Positions 34,567 to 42,733 of a stretch of 64,000 nucleotides of DNA are shown in pieces. The position numbers and the translations under genes were made by a program. Numbering within the stretch: the first letter of the stretch is position 1; every line of letters begins with the position of its first letter. The notes beneath the pieces are model-generated. The model was given only the letters and a program-made list of their open reading frames with translations, was not told the DNA's origin and searched no databases. The stretch is from JACQFZ01 sp045810625 (GTDB taxonomy: Bacteria; Pseudomonadota; Gammaproteobacteria; Acidiferrobacterales; Sulfurifustaceae), in the NCBI GenBank assembly GCA_045810625.1, contig JBJMVQ010000040.1, positions 1 through 64,000 of the forward strand, in the 5' to 3' direction.

Positions 34567-35550
34567 ATGCGTCGCCTTCCTCCGTTTCCCGAATTGGTCG
34601 CCTTCGAGGCGGTCGCGCGACACCTTAGCTTCACCCGCGCAGCGGACGAGCTGTGCATCACTCAAAGCGCGGTCAGTCACCGCGTTCGACGCTTAGAGGA
34701 ATATTTCGGTCAGCGCTTGATCCGCCGCATCAATCCCGGGATTGAACTGACCGAAGCGGGTACGACGCTGTTACCCGACGTAGTGGCGGCGCTCGACGCC
34801 CTTTCACGGTTGAACAAAAATCCCGAACGCCGCATACGCGTAGCGGCCGGAAGCGCGCTTTGTACGTGGTGGTTAACCGGTCGATTACCTTCTTTCATGG
34901 CGCGACGCCCCGGGCTCTCGGTCGAACTCGCCCCGATCGCCGCTCACGCGACTTCCGTTCCGGAAGCTGACGTTCACATACTCTGGGTTGGCGAAGGAGA
35001 GAATGCGTCGAGCACGACCCAGGCACCGCTTCCAAACGAGTTCGTCTTTCCGGTGTGCAGTCCGCGCATCCTGCCTCGCGAAATGCCGCTGCACGATCCT
35101 AAAGCCATTGGGCGTATGACATTGCTGAACAAAGCGATACCGACGACCGGCGAGTGGAACTGGGCAACATGGCTCGATCAACTCGGCGTCGATGCGGCAA
35201 GTCGCCGCGGAGCCGAGTTGCGGATCGGGGACATCGGGTTGATGATGTCGGCAGCCCTGGACGGCGCAGGCGTCACTCTGGCCAAGTCGCTCGTCGTATA
35301 TGACGCGCTTCAGGCGAAGCGCCTGACAATTCCCGTGGTAGGTCTTGAACCAATGATTTGCAAGAAAAAGTACGTCGTTCGGTGGCTCCGAAGCAAGGCA
35401 GGCGATTCCGACATAGTCGCGTTCGTTAACTGGATTGTCGAAGAAGCTGAGGAAACGATTGCGCGTACTACTATGTTGGTAAATGACCTCTTACTCGACG
35501 CCCGACAAGCGCACGCTTCCGTGGATGCACAGAGCGTGGATCCACTCTAG
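34567..35550 (+). CDS. LysR-family transcriptional regulator (GcvA-like)
   Basis: 327 residues. The N-terminal helix-turn-helix reads LPPFPELVAFEAVARHLSFT then AADELCITQSAVSHRVRRLE, very close to the GcvA/AmpR branch, and a periplasmic-binding-type effector domain follows. A 20-residue tail after residue 300 is not conserved. It probably senses a compound exported by the divergent MFS pump (inference from arrangement). Confidence 0.92.
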   Translation: MRRLPPFPELVAFEAVARHLSFTRAADELCITQSAVSHRVRRLEEYFGQRLIRRINPGIELTEAGTTLLPDVVAALDALSRLNKNPERRIRVAAGSALCTWWLTGRLPSFMARRPGLSVELAPIAAHATSVPEADVHILWVGEGENASSTTQAPLPNEFVFPVCSPRILPREMPLHDPKAIGRMTLLNKAIPTTGEWNWATWLDQLGVDAASRRGAELRIGDIGLMMSAALDGAGVTLAKSLVVYDALQAKRLTIPVVGLEPMICKKKYVVRWLRSKAGDSDIVAFVNWIVEEAEETIARTTMLVNDLLLDARQAHASVDAQSVDPL

Positions 35551-36025
35551 ACATTATTTATACCGGTCGCGAAGACCTAAGTAGGTTTTCAACAGAACGA
35601 AGATGCACTATTCCCGCTGTAAAGTCGAACGCTCATTGTAAGGGTCCCGCAAAAGTCCCGCAGAGGAAAAAACGAAATTTTACGAGAGCTAACTCATTGG
35701 TGGGCCGTGCAGGGATCGAAGCTGCGACCAACTGGTTAAAAGTGCGCTGCTTCGCGCGATAAGCGAGGCCGCCGAGCGCGAGCAATAGTCCGATCACGAT
35801 TAACGGCAGTAGCACTTCGGTTTGCAGTAGACCGCTCAGACCCAGCGAGCGAAACACGCCGGCATGCGCGGTGAGGCAGGCACGACATGTGCCGACGGGT
35901 AGAAACGCCCCTAAACCCGGAACGTTCGCGAGCGGGCTGCGCCAGTTGAAGCGGCTGCTTTCGGCGGATTTGCTTGCCGCCTGTATTCCCTCGGGCGCGC
36001 GGTCGGTCCCGGCCGCGCGCTCACC
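35551..36025 (-). pseudogene. Decayed region with membrane-protein remnant (MerC-like)
   Basis: Right after the dehalogenase stop, the minus strand stays open without a good start and encodes VPGLGAFLPVGTCRACLTAH followed by a membrane segment (TEVLLPLIVIGLLLALGGLAYRAKQR), then runs straight into the tRNA-Lys-like repeat R2. A Cys pair before a hydrophobic helix is reminiscent of MerC-type membrane proteins, but this is weak. A GTG at 35857 is the only in-frame start. The C-terminus appears to be replaced by the repeat. Confidence 0.35.
35697..35742 (-). repeat. Direct repeat R2: 3' half of tRNA-Lys (possible att site)
   Basis: On the minus strand this reads from an anticodon-loop-like CTTTTAA through CCAGTTGGTCGCAGC, TTCGATCCCTGCACGGCCC to ACCA, i.e. 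the 3' half of tRNA-Lys(UUU) including the CCA end. The first T-stem strand has GCAGC instead of the GCAGG needed to pair, and no 5' half is present, so it is not a functional tRNA. It pairs with R1 at 32550-32588 (38 of 39 bases identical). Confidence 0.78.
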
Positions 36026-36703
36026 TTACCCGGCAACGCCGATCACTTCGGGTAGTTGCTCGAGCGTCGCGATTTCCCAGTCCGGTTTTTCCGGCAGGCG
36101 TTCGGGTAACTGGCGCGCGCGATTGCACCACGCGACGTTAAAGCCAAAGGCCTTCGCCGCATAAGCGTCCCACGCATTGGAGGAGACAAAGCAAACGTTG
36201 CGCGGTTGGCAGTGGAACCGGTCGATTGCCAGCCGGTACACCGAAGGATGTGGCTTATAGATGCCGACTTCCTCGACCGACAAAATCGCGTCGAGTAAGT
36301 GTTCAATGCCCGCGTTTTGCGCCGCGGCGCTCAGCATACGCGGCGCGCCGTTCGAAAGAATGGCCGTGCGCTTCAGGCGCGTGAGCACGCGTTGTACTTC
36401 CGGGAACGCGTGCAGGCGCAGGTAAAGGTCCATAAGCCGGCCGCGCAAGGCATCGTCACGTAGTCTCAGGCTTTCCAGCGCGAAGTCGAGCGCGTCGCCG
36501 GTGACCTGCCAGAAATCGGCGTGCCGTCCCATCAGCGCGCGCAGCCAGGTGTATTGCAGTTGCTTGGTGCGCCAGAGTTCCGCGAGCGGCGCCCATTTCT
36601 CGCCGAGTTCCGCGGCTGCCTGCCGGGCGGCACTGTTGACATCGAATAGGGTCCCGTACGCATCGAAGACACAAAGTCGAATATTCGGCGGTTGATTTTG
36701 CAT
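36026..36703 (-). CDS. (S)-2-haloacid dehalogenase, HAD type II
   Basis: 225 residues. Hydrolyses L-2-haloacids to D-2-hydroxyacids. Nucleophile Asp14 in LCVFDAYGTLFDVN, then KQLQYTWLRALMGRHADFW (the substrate pocket helix of haloacid dehalogenases), LSNGAPRML, the Lys in VGIYKPHPSVY and SSNAWDAYAAKAFGF. The pattern is that of type II L-2-haloacid dehalogenases rather than generic HAD phosphatases. Stands alone; no haloacid permease is adjacent. Confidence 0.92.
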   Translation of the reverse strand: MQNQPPNIRLCVFDAYGTLFDVNSAARQAAAELGEKWAPLAELWRTKQLQYTWLRALMGRHADFWQVTGDALDFALESLRLRDDALRGRLMDLYLRLHAFPEVQRVLTRLKRTAILSNGAPRMLSAAAQNAGIEHLLDAILSVEEVGIYKPHPSVYRLAIDRFHCQPRNVCFVSSNAWDAYAAKAFGFNVAWCNRARQLPERLPEKPDWEIATLEQLPEVIGVAG

Positions 36704-37190
36704 TCGTCACCTCCGGCGCAAGTAAATCATGCCCGATGTAAGAATTCGCCTCGATCCTCGATCAATGCTTATGCCGATTTCATGTCGCGCGTACAAGAGC
36801 ACGTCCGGGGTGCAAGTATTTGTCATGCACTTTGTTAACGCCGCCGTCCAACGCGTACGTGAATCCCGCTCCGAAGGGCGCGCCTCGCCAAGCATGACTA
36901 GTAGATCGTCGTGCACGCCGCACTTCCGTTGTTGAAGCAGACCGATTTTCCCCCGATTCGGCGTCAGGTCCTGCAAACAAATCTTGGATACAAGTGCAAT
37001 CGGACGTGCCTGCACTGTCACGTCATGCGGGCCCGAACCGAACGGAAATGATGAATGCGGCAACGGTGGACATGGTGCTCGAGAGCGAGAACCCCGGGTC
37101 GAACGGAGGCAGCGCGCTTGCGCTCGAACAAATACATGTACATGCCGCTGCGACCCTGCTCGATCCGCTGATGTACTCTAACGAACGGGT
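36704..37190. other. Intergenic region, no convincing gene
   Basis: 487 bases between the dehalogenase start and the next possible gene. A 118-codon minus-strand frame (36707-37063) ends four bases before the dehalogenase start and contains ICLQDLTPNRGKIGLLQQRK, but I recognise no family, and a ribosome site is not evident. Low G+C compared with the flanks. Confidence 0.4.
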
Positions 37191-37535
37191 ATGCGCGCAC
37201 TTCTTGTTTCAGTTTTGGCTATCACAACCGCCTTTCTTCCGTCGTGGACGTCCGCGTGCGCGATATCAACCGCACTGTCGTCCGGCCATCACGGCTCTTC
37301 CCCTCTGAACCCCGACGCATCTTGCAAAGGAGTTCAGAACAAGGGGGGCGATCAACCGCCGGCTCCGATGAACCTTCCCTGCTCCCTGGCAGTGTGTGCC
37401 GTTATGAGCGCAGTTAGCTCAAACGTGACCCCGCAAGGTCACGTCCCAGTCGTTGCCTTAGCCCTTCCAACTCCGAATCTCGACCTGTTCAGCTCAGCGA
37501 CGACTCCGCCACCCTTCCGACCTCCGATCGGTTGA
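37191..37535 (+). CDS. Putative small exported Pro/Ser-rich protein
   Basis: 114 residues. A signal-peptide-like start MRALLVSVLAITTAFLPSWT then SACAIST is followed by a Ser/Pro-rich stretch with Cys residues (DASCKGVQNKGG, NLPCSLAVCAVMSAV). This pattern resembles small periplasmic proteins with a Cys-containing middle. No domain is recognised. The next gene (cytochrome c) starts 250 bases later, so coupling is not clear. Confidence 0.45.
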   Translation: MRALLVSVLAITTAFLPSWTSACAISTALSSGHHGSSPLNPDASCKGVQNKGGDQPPAPMNLPCSLAVCAVMSAVSSNVTPQGHVPVVALALPTPNLDLFSSATTPPPFRPPIG

Positions 37536-37786
37536 TCCTCCACGAATCGGGCTCTCGGCCCAATCAGTCTCGTTTTCGGTTGATTCACAACGAGGCTCAA
37601 CTGTGTCGAACCACGCATCGATTACGGTCTTCGATTGGCGCATCGCTTACAAGCAAATTGGCCCGATTAATCCGCGCGCGCCGAATGAGAAAATCATGCC
37701 GTTGGTCGAACGCCTGCGCGCGAGCGCACCAAACGCTGCAACGCGCGCGCTACCTGCAGCCCGCGCCAGCAAACGGAGTAAACACG

Positions 37787-38488
37787 ATGAAACGTTTTCG
37801 GCAGTACCTTCTCATCGCATCCGCTCTTTTTATCGCGTCGTCCAAAGCGTATGCCGCCGGTGATCCGCAAAAAGGCGCGCAGGTGTACCGCGCGTGCGCG
37901 GCTTGTCACTCGCTCGAGCCCGGCCGGCATCTGACCGGTCCGAGCCTCGCGCATGTCTACGGCCGCAAAGCCGGAACCGCCGAGGGGTTCGTGCGGTACT
38001 CGAAGGCGCTCAAGGAATCGAAGATCGTCTGGGACGATAAAGCACTCGATGCCTGGTTAAAAAAACCGGAGGCGTTGGTGCCCGGCAACCTCATGCCGTT
38101 TCCCGGCATTCCGGACGCGCAGGTGCGCGCCGATTTGATTGCGTTTCTCAAGAACGCCGGCAGTTCCGCCGCCGGTGCGCCGCCGGCAAGTGGAATGATG
38201 GGCGGCATGATGCAGGCGCCGGACTTGCCGAATCTCAAGCAGGCGCCGCCCGAAAACCAGGTCAAAGCGGTACGCTACTGCCGCGATTCCTATTTCATTA
38301 CCTTCGCGACGGGCGAGGTCGTGCCGTATTGGGAATTCAATCTACGGCTCAAAACCGATTCGAGCGCGCAAGGCCCGGCAAAAGACAAACCGGTCCTGGT
38401 CGACAACGGCATGCGCGGCGATCGCGCCGCGCTCGTGTTTTCGAATCCGCTCGAGATAAGCCGGTTCATTCGGCAACAGTGCGAGTAA
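37787..38488 (+). CDS. Class I c-type cytochrome with extra C-terminal domain
   Basis: 233 residues. Signal peptide MKRFRQYLLIASALFIASSKAYA, then a mono-haem domain: CAACH at 37-41 and the axial Met at 103 in NLMPFPGIP. TGPSLAHVYGRKAGTAEGF is typical of cytochrome c2/c550 types. After a Gly/Met-rich linker (GAPPASGMMGGMM) comes a domain of about 80 residues (VKAVRYCRDSYFITFATGEV, ... SRFIRQQCE) without an assigned fold and with two Cys residues. I chose the ATG at 37787 with GGAG ahead of it; the open frame extends upstream without protein-like sequence. Periplasmic electron carrier, partner unknown. Confidence 0.9.
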   Translation: MKRFRQYLLIASALFIASSKAYAAGDPQKGAQVYRACAACHSLEPGRHLTGPSLAHVYGRKAGTAEGFVRYSKALKESKIVWDDKALDAWLKKPEALVPGNLMPFPGIPDAQVRADLIAFLKNAGSSAAGAPPASGMMGGMMQAPDLPNLKQAPPENQVKAVRYCRDSYFITFATGEVVPYWEFNLRLKTDSSAQGPAKDKPVLVDNGMRGDRAALVFSNPLEISRFIRQQCE

Positions 38489-39088
38489 AAAAGTCGTGTT
38501 GCTGTCTTCGAACACCTACAGGATACCGAATCGCAGCGGCATTGTTCCCCTGGTTCGCGATGGCGCGAAACTGGGTGAGCGTCGTTAGCCACGTCTTGTT
38601 CGGCGCGATCCTGGGGGTGTACGTCGGTATCGACCGTCACGGCTCAAGCGCGCACTAACCCCGCATGTCCGCGCCGCTCATTCGATGGATGTTTAGTATC
38701 TATATATATGATGAGCAAAGCGCGCGGACGATCGGATGCTGCGGCAAGCGCGATCAAGGAGCCAGCGACCGGTCGTCAGCACATTAGGACCAATCGTCGC
38801 AACTCGTTCAACGGCATTAATGGGCCGATTAAACGGCGAAAGCCCGATTTTTCCGGCGCTACTTGCGGCGCACCGCTGAAGATCACCTGCGCAGCGCTCT
38901 AACCGCGAGATAATTTGCTCACTCAGTGCTACGTTTTCGCTGGCACACCTTCGGTGTAAACGCCGCTTAGCGGCCGGCCGGTACGGCATTTGATCGATAG
39001 CGCCGAAGACTCGCTTACGGAAGTTGCACCATCGGACATCAACGAACCAAGTACTTTTGGCGGTAACTGCGAGCAGGGATGAAGGATC
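38489..39088. other. Intergenic region, no intact gene
   Basis: 600 bases. A plus-strand stretch at 38560-38658 encodes WVSVVSHVLFGAILGVYVG, which looks like the last membrane helix of a lost membrane protein. The rest has no recognisable coding sequence on either strand; an AT-rich TATATATA run lies near 38701. Confidence 0.45.
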
Positions 39089-40939
39089 GTGAAAAGGAAG
39101 CCGCGACATAGGCGCGCCACTCCCAGTCTGCTCCTGCGTCTCCTCGCTTGCCTCGCGTGCGCCGTCGCGGCACCTTGCCTCGCGCAAGCGCCGGGCGGCT
39201 TCATCGAGAAGTCCTATGCCTCCGCGACACGGGCGAAGCTGAGCGCCGGCGATATTCAAGCGTTCGTGCCCGCACGCGGCGCCTTTCTCTTCCCCGCCCC
39301 GTACAACACCGAGGGCGTGCGGCTCACCAATGCCGCCGACTGCGGCGGCGCCGATTGCGTGAACTATGTAGGCTACGCATATTGGCGCAACATCAACAAT
39401 CACGTGGGCAGCGACACGATGTACATCTTCCTCGGGCTCGACCGCGCCCGCGGCGGAAGCGGCCCGACACTCTTCAGCTATCACAAGCCGAGCCGGCAGT
39501 TGACGAAGGTCGGGCCCTTGTTCGCGCCCGACAGTGCGTTCAGCTGGGCGAGCGGCGAAGGTTGGTATTTCAGCGCGACGCAGCCGACCAAACTCTACGT
39601 CAACGCCCCGGGCGGCTCGAGCCTGCAGCGCTATGACGTGGTGAGCCATGCGTTCGAAACGGTATTCGACGTCGCGACGCGCCCGGATCTGTTCGGCGCC
39701 AATCGCTACGTATGGCAGCTGCACTCGAGCGATGACGACCACGTGCACTCCGCGACCCTGCGCGACAGCACGAACTCCGGCATGCTCGGCTGCCTGGTCT
39801 ATCGGGAGCCGACGCGGGAGTTTCTCTGGTTTCCGCGGCAAACCCTGAACTTCAATGAATGCAGTCTCGACGGCAGCGGACGTTGGCTCCTGATCCTCGA
39901 TGGTTCGGTCGGGCTCGATAACCGTATCGTCGACCTGCAAACGTCGAGCGCAGCGACGATTCTCGACCCTGACGGCGCGCTCGGACATTTCGATATGGGC
40001 GACGGCTATGCGGTCGGAGCGGACAACTTCAATCCGCTGCCGAACGCGACGATCCGCATCGACTTTCCGCCGGCGAGTTTGCTGCGTCCGGTTGGAACCG
40101 TCGTTCACTACAACCCGGACTGGAACACGGTGGCGGCCAATCACGTCACGCACCAGAACCGCAAGGCGGGTGTGCCGGTGCAGCAGCAGTACGCGTGCGG
40201 CAGCAATTTGGGGACCGAGGGCGCGCGCGAGAATGAGCTGGTGTGCTTTCGCCTGGATGGTTCGTTGGATCAGCTCGTGGTCGCGCCGGTGATGACCGAC
40301 GCGCACGCCGCGGGCGGGCGCGACTTCTACGGCAAGATGCCGAAAGCGAATATCGACGTGAGCGGGGAGTACCTGATCTGGACCAGCAACCTGGGCGGGA
40401 ACCGGCTCGATGCGTTTCTCGTGCGAGTGCCGGCCGAGCTGCTCGGCGGCGCAACGGCGCTGATCGCGCCGCGGTTGCAGTTCGCGGCGCCGACGTTCAG
40501 CGTCGGCGAAGCCGACGGCAGCGCTACGATCAGTGTGACCCGCACCGACAGCGGCACGGGAGCGGTCTCGGTGCACTACGCGACCAGCGATGGCAGCGCG
40601 CGCGCCGGCAGCGACTACACCGCGGCGAGCGGAGTGCTCAACTGGGCCGACGGCGACATGACGGCAAAAACCTTCACCGTGCCGATTGCGCGCGACACCG
40701 AGGTCGAAACCGCCGAGACGATCCAGCTTACGCTCAGCGATGCCACCGGTGGCGGGGGCCTCGGCATGGCGACGGCCACGCTCACGATTCGCGACGATGA
40801 AGCCGCCGCTTCGTCCGCGGGCGGCGGCTGTGCAATGCGGCTCGACCGGCGGTTCGACCCGACGCTCGCGCTACTGCTGCTGCTCGCCGCGGCGCGCTTG
40901 TGGCGCCGTGCGCGCCCCATGCCGCCGCCGCGCGTGTAA
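39089..40939 (+). CDS. Secreted or surface protein with a Calx-beta domain and C-terminal sorting-like signal
   Basis: 616 residues from a GTG with AAGGA ahead of it. Signal peptide (LLRLLACLACAVAAPCLAQA). The large N-terminal part (to about 455) looks like a beta-rich propeller-type domain of unknown family. Residues about 465-568 are a Calx-beta domain (FAAPTFSVGEADGSATISVT, TSDGSARAGSDYTAASG, EVETAETIQLTLS). The tail has GGGC, then a hydrophobic helix (PTLALLLLLAAARLW) and RRAR, i.e. Cys + transmembrane + basic, as in rhombosortase/JDVT-type sorting signals. Probably anchored or processed at the cell surface. Confidence 0.8.
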   Translation: MKRKPRHRRATPSLLLRLLACLACAVAAPCLAQAPGGFIEKSYASATRAKLSAGDIQAFVPARGAFLFPAPYNTEGVRLTNAADCGGADCVNYVGYAYWRNINNHVGSDTMYIFLGLDRARGGSGPTLFSYHKPSRQLTKVGPLFAPDSAFSWASGEGWYFSATQPTKLYVNAPGGSSLQRYDVVSHAFETVFDVATRPDLFGANRYVWQLHSSDDDHVHSATLRDSTNSGMLGCLVYREPTREFLWFPRQTLNFNECSLDGSGRWLLILDGSVGLDNRIVDLQTSSAATILDPDGALGHFDMGDGYAVGADNFNPLPNATIRIDFPPASLLRPVGTVVHYNPDWNTVAANHVTHQNRKAGVPVQQQYACGSNLGTEGARENELVCFRLDGSLDQLVVAPVMTDAHAAGGRDFYGKMPKANIDVSGEYLIWTSNLGGNRLDAFLVRVPAELLGGATALIAPRLQFAAPTFSVGEADGSATISVTRTDSGTGAVSVHYATSDGSARAGSDYTAASGVLNWADGDMTAKTFTVPIARDTEVETAETIQLTLSDATGGGGLGMATATLTIRDDEAAASSAGGGCAMRLDRRFDPTLALLLLLAAARLWRRARPMPPPRV

Positions 40940-41008
40940 AGCGCCGGCACGGGTGTGACTCGGGCGCCACCGGCTGAGAGCGACGCCGCATATTTCGCGA
41001 AACAACTA

Positions 41009-41183
41009 AGGAAGGTCTGAACAATTCCGCTCGTCCTGAGCCTGTCGAAGGGTCCGTCCTGAGCCTGTCGAAGGGTTCGTCCTGAGCCTGTCGAAGGACG
41101 AATAGTACGAGGCGTTGATTACAGTGGCCCGTTCATGGTTCGACAGGCTCACCACGAACGGTGGAACGAATTATTCAGAACCT
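41009..41183. repeat. Palindromic intergenic repeat, copy 1
   Basis: Begins AAGGAAGGTCTGAACAATT and ends GGAACGAATTATTCAGA; inside are three copies of the CGTCCTGAGCCTGTCGAAGG core and a hairpin-forming TTCATGGTTCGACAGGCTC...CACGAACGG. Ends resemble imperfect terminal inverted repeats (GGTCTGAAyAATTC / GAATTATTCAGA). Confidence 0.88.
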
Positions 41184-41258
41184 AAACGAGCTCGAGCGGA
41201 TCGAGCGATGCGGATTCTATGGGTGTGCGCGGTGTCGATCGCGCCGAGGTCTGAATAA
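41184..41258 (+). pseudogene. 5' stub of a glycosyltransferase gene trapped between two repeats
   Basis: GAGCGGATCGAGCGATGCGG and the next 13 bases are identical to the start region of the glycosyltransferase at 48844 (minus strand): same upstream bases, same ATG and first six codons (MRILWV). After that the sequence diverges and stops in the next repeat copy (TGAATAA). It is in opposite orientation to its relative 7.6 kb away. Confidence 0.75.
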
Positions 41259-41433
41259 TTCCGTTCGTCCTGAGCCTGTCGAAGGGTCCGTCCTGAGCCT
41301 GTCGAAGGACGAGCATTCCGTTCGTCCTGAGCCTGTCGAAGGACGAATAGTACGAGGCGTTGATTACAGTGGCCCGTTCGTGGTTCGACAGGCTCACCAC
41401 GAACGGTGGAACGAATTTATTCAGACCTCCCTA
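41246..41433. repeat. Palindromic intergenic repeat, copy 2
   Basis: Same family as copy 1: starts GAGGTCTGAATAATTCCGTT, has three CCTGAGCCTGTCGAAGG cores and ends GAATTTATTCAGACCTCCCT. Lies just past the terminator of the polysaccharide cluster. Confidence 0.88.
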
Positions 41434-41458
41434 AAACAAAGGGCGCCAACGGCGCCCT
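41432..41458 (-). terminator. Rho-independent terminator at the end of the polysaccharide cluster
   Basis: Minus strand: AGGGCGCC-GTT-GGCGCCCT (41440-41458) followed by TTGTTTTAG. It is 26 bases beyond the stop of the last gene (glycosyltransferase 2 at 41485) and in the correct orientation. Confidence 0.8.
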
Positions 41459-41484
41459 CTGTCCTTGATGCTATTTGGATCCAG

Positions 41485-42669
41485 TTACCGTTCGCGCAAA
41501 CGCGGCGCCGCGCGGCTCGTCGTCGCACTCCCGCGTGTTTCCCACGTCACGCGCTGGCGCCCGCTCGCGAAACGAAAGAAGCCGATCACGGTCGCCCAGT
41601 TCATCAGGCAAAACGCATAAGGGACACTCAGGGGAAAAATTTTCACGGCCGTATTCCGCAGCAGATGGCCGCCGACGGCGGCGACATAAAACGCGAGCTG
41701 CAGCCCAAGCGTCCAGCGGTAGAGCGGTTGAGTTGCCAGAAATACATTCGCGCCGAACAGCACGCCGAGACCGAGCGGGCTCAGCAGCCGGGCGCCTTTA
41801 TGTGAGATCGTTTGCAGCCAAAGCCGGTTGGCGAACGGATTGAGCAGCCAGCGCTCGCGCTCGAACAACTGAAAGTTTCCGGCGAGGGTGCGGACCTTGC
41901 GCGCGAATTCGCGCTCGGCGGTGGCCGCGCGGTCGTAAGCGCGCGCGCCCGGCTCGAACAGCACGCGGTAGCCGCGCCGGGCGATGCGCAGCGGGATCAG
42001 CACATCCTCCACCAACGTGTCCTCCGGGATCGGTTCGTACAGATCGCGGCGGATCGCGTAGATCGCGCCGGTCGCTCCGATCGTCGAGTCGATCCGGCTT
42101 TCGCGCCGGCGGATGAATTTCTCGTACGTCCAGTAGAAGCCGATGCCCTCCCCCGCCGCCGGCCCGTGCGCGCCGTTCTCCAGGACAAGCTCGCCGCTCA
42201 CGACTCCCACTTGCGGGTCGGCGAAATGCGCGAGCAGCCGACGCAGCGCTTGCGGCTCGAACCGCTGGCGCGCGTCGGCGAGCACGACGATCTCGCCGCG
42301 TGCGTGCGGCACGAGCTGGTTCAGCACCGCGCTTTTGCCGCGCCGCGCGCTGAAAGCGCGCATGCCGACGCCGGCCGCGCGATAGCGCCGCGCGCGCTCG
42401 ACGGTGGCGTCGGTCGAACCGTCCGAGGCGACGACGATCTCCATGCGCGCGCGCGGATAGTCGAGCGCCAGCAGGTTCTCGATCCGCGCGCCGATGCGCT
42501 CGGCCTCGTTGTAGGCCACGACCAGCACGCTGACCTCCGGTTCGATCGGGCGGGCCCGCGATGCACGAGTGCGGAACGTGGCCCATAGCCACAGCAGCGC
42601 CGGGTAACCGACGTACGTGTAACCGAGCAGAGCCGCTGCCGTCCAGAAAAGAAAAACCACGGGAGACAT
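41485..42669 (-). CDS. Family 2 glycosyltransferase, membrane-bound
   Basis: 394 residues. One N-terminal membrane helix, then a GT2 domain: VSVLVVAYNEAERIGARIEN, VVASDGSTDATVERA, IVVLADARQRF (DxD position), GATGAIYAIRRDLYEPIPED and the TLVEDVLIPLRIARRGYRV segment. Three helices follow at the C-terminus. It adds a sugar to a lipid carrier or polymer on the inner membrane. Start chosen at the ATG at 42669, just before the first helix. Confidence 0.9.
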   Translation of the reverse strand: MSPVVFLFWTAAALLGYTYVGYPALLWLWATFRTRASRARPIEPEVSVLVVAYNEAERIGARIENLLALDYPRARMEIVVASDGSTDATVERARRYRAAGVGMRAFSARRGKSAVLNQLVPHARGEIVVLADARQRFEPQALRRLLAHFADPQVGVVSGELVLENGAHGPAAGEGIGFYWTYEKFIRRRESRIDSTIGATGAIYAIRRDLYEPIPEDTLVEDVLIPLRIARRGYRVLFEPGARAYDRAATAEREFARKVRTLAGNFQLFERERWLLNPFANRLWLQTISHKGARLLSPLGLGVLFGANVFLATQPLYRWTLGLQLAFYVAAVGGHLLRNTAVKIFPLSVPYAFCLMNWATVIGFFRFASGRQRVTWETRGSATTSRAAPRLRER

Positions 42670-42733
42670 TACGCGGGCGAAAAATTTTTCGTTGCGGCTG
42701 TGCCGTCCACGCACGACAAATCCGCAACGATCA

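Noticed and set aside
35697..35742. Considered an intact tRNA-Lys gene
   Set aside because: Only the 3' half is present and the T-stem carries a mismatch; no 5' acceptor or D-arm could be found upstream on the minus strand.
36707..37063. 118-codon frame upstream of the dehalogenase
   Set aside because: No recognisable family, weak ribosome site and atypical composition; kept only as a comment in the intergenic entry.
38693..40576. 627-codon minus-strand frame across the Calx-beta gene
   Set aside because: Antisense shadow; composition is Arg/Ala/Val-rich without domains, and the plus strand has signal peptide and Calx-beta motifs.
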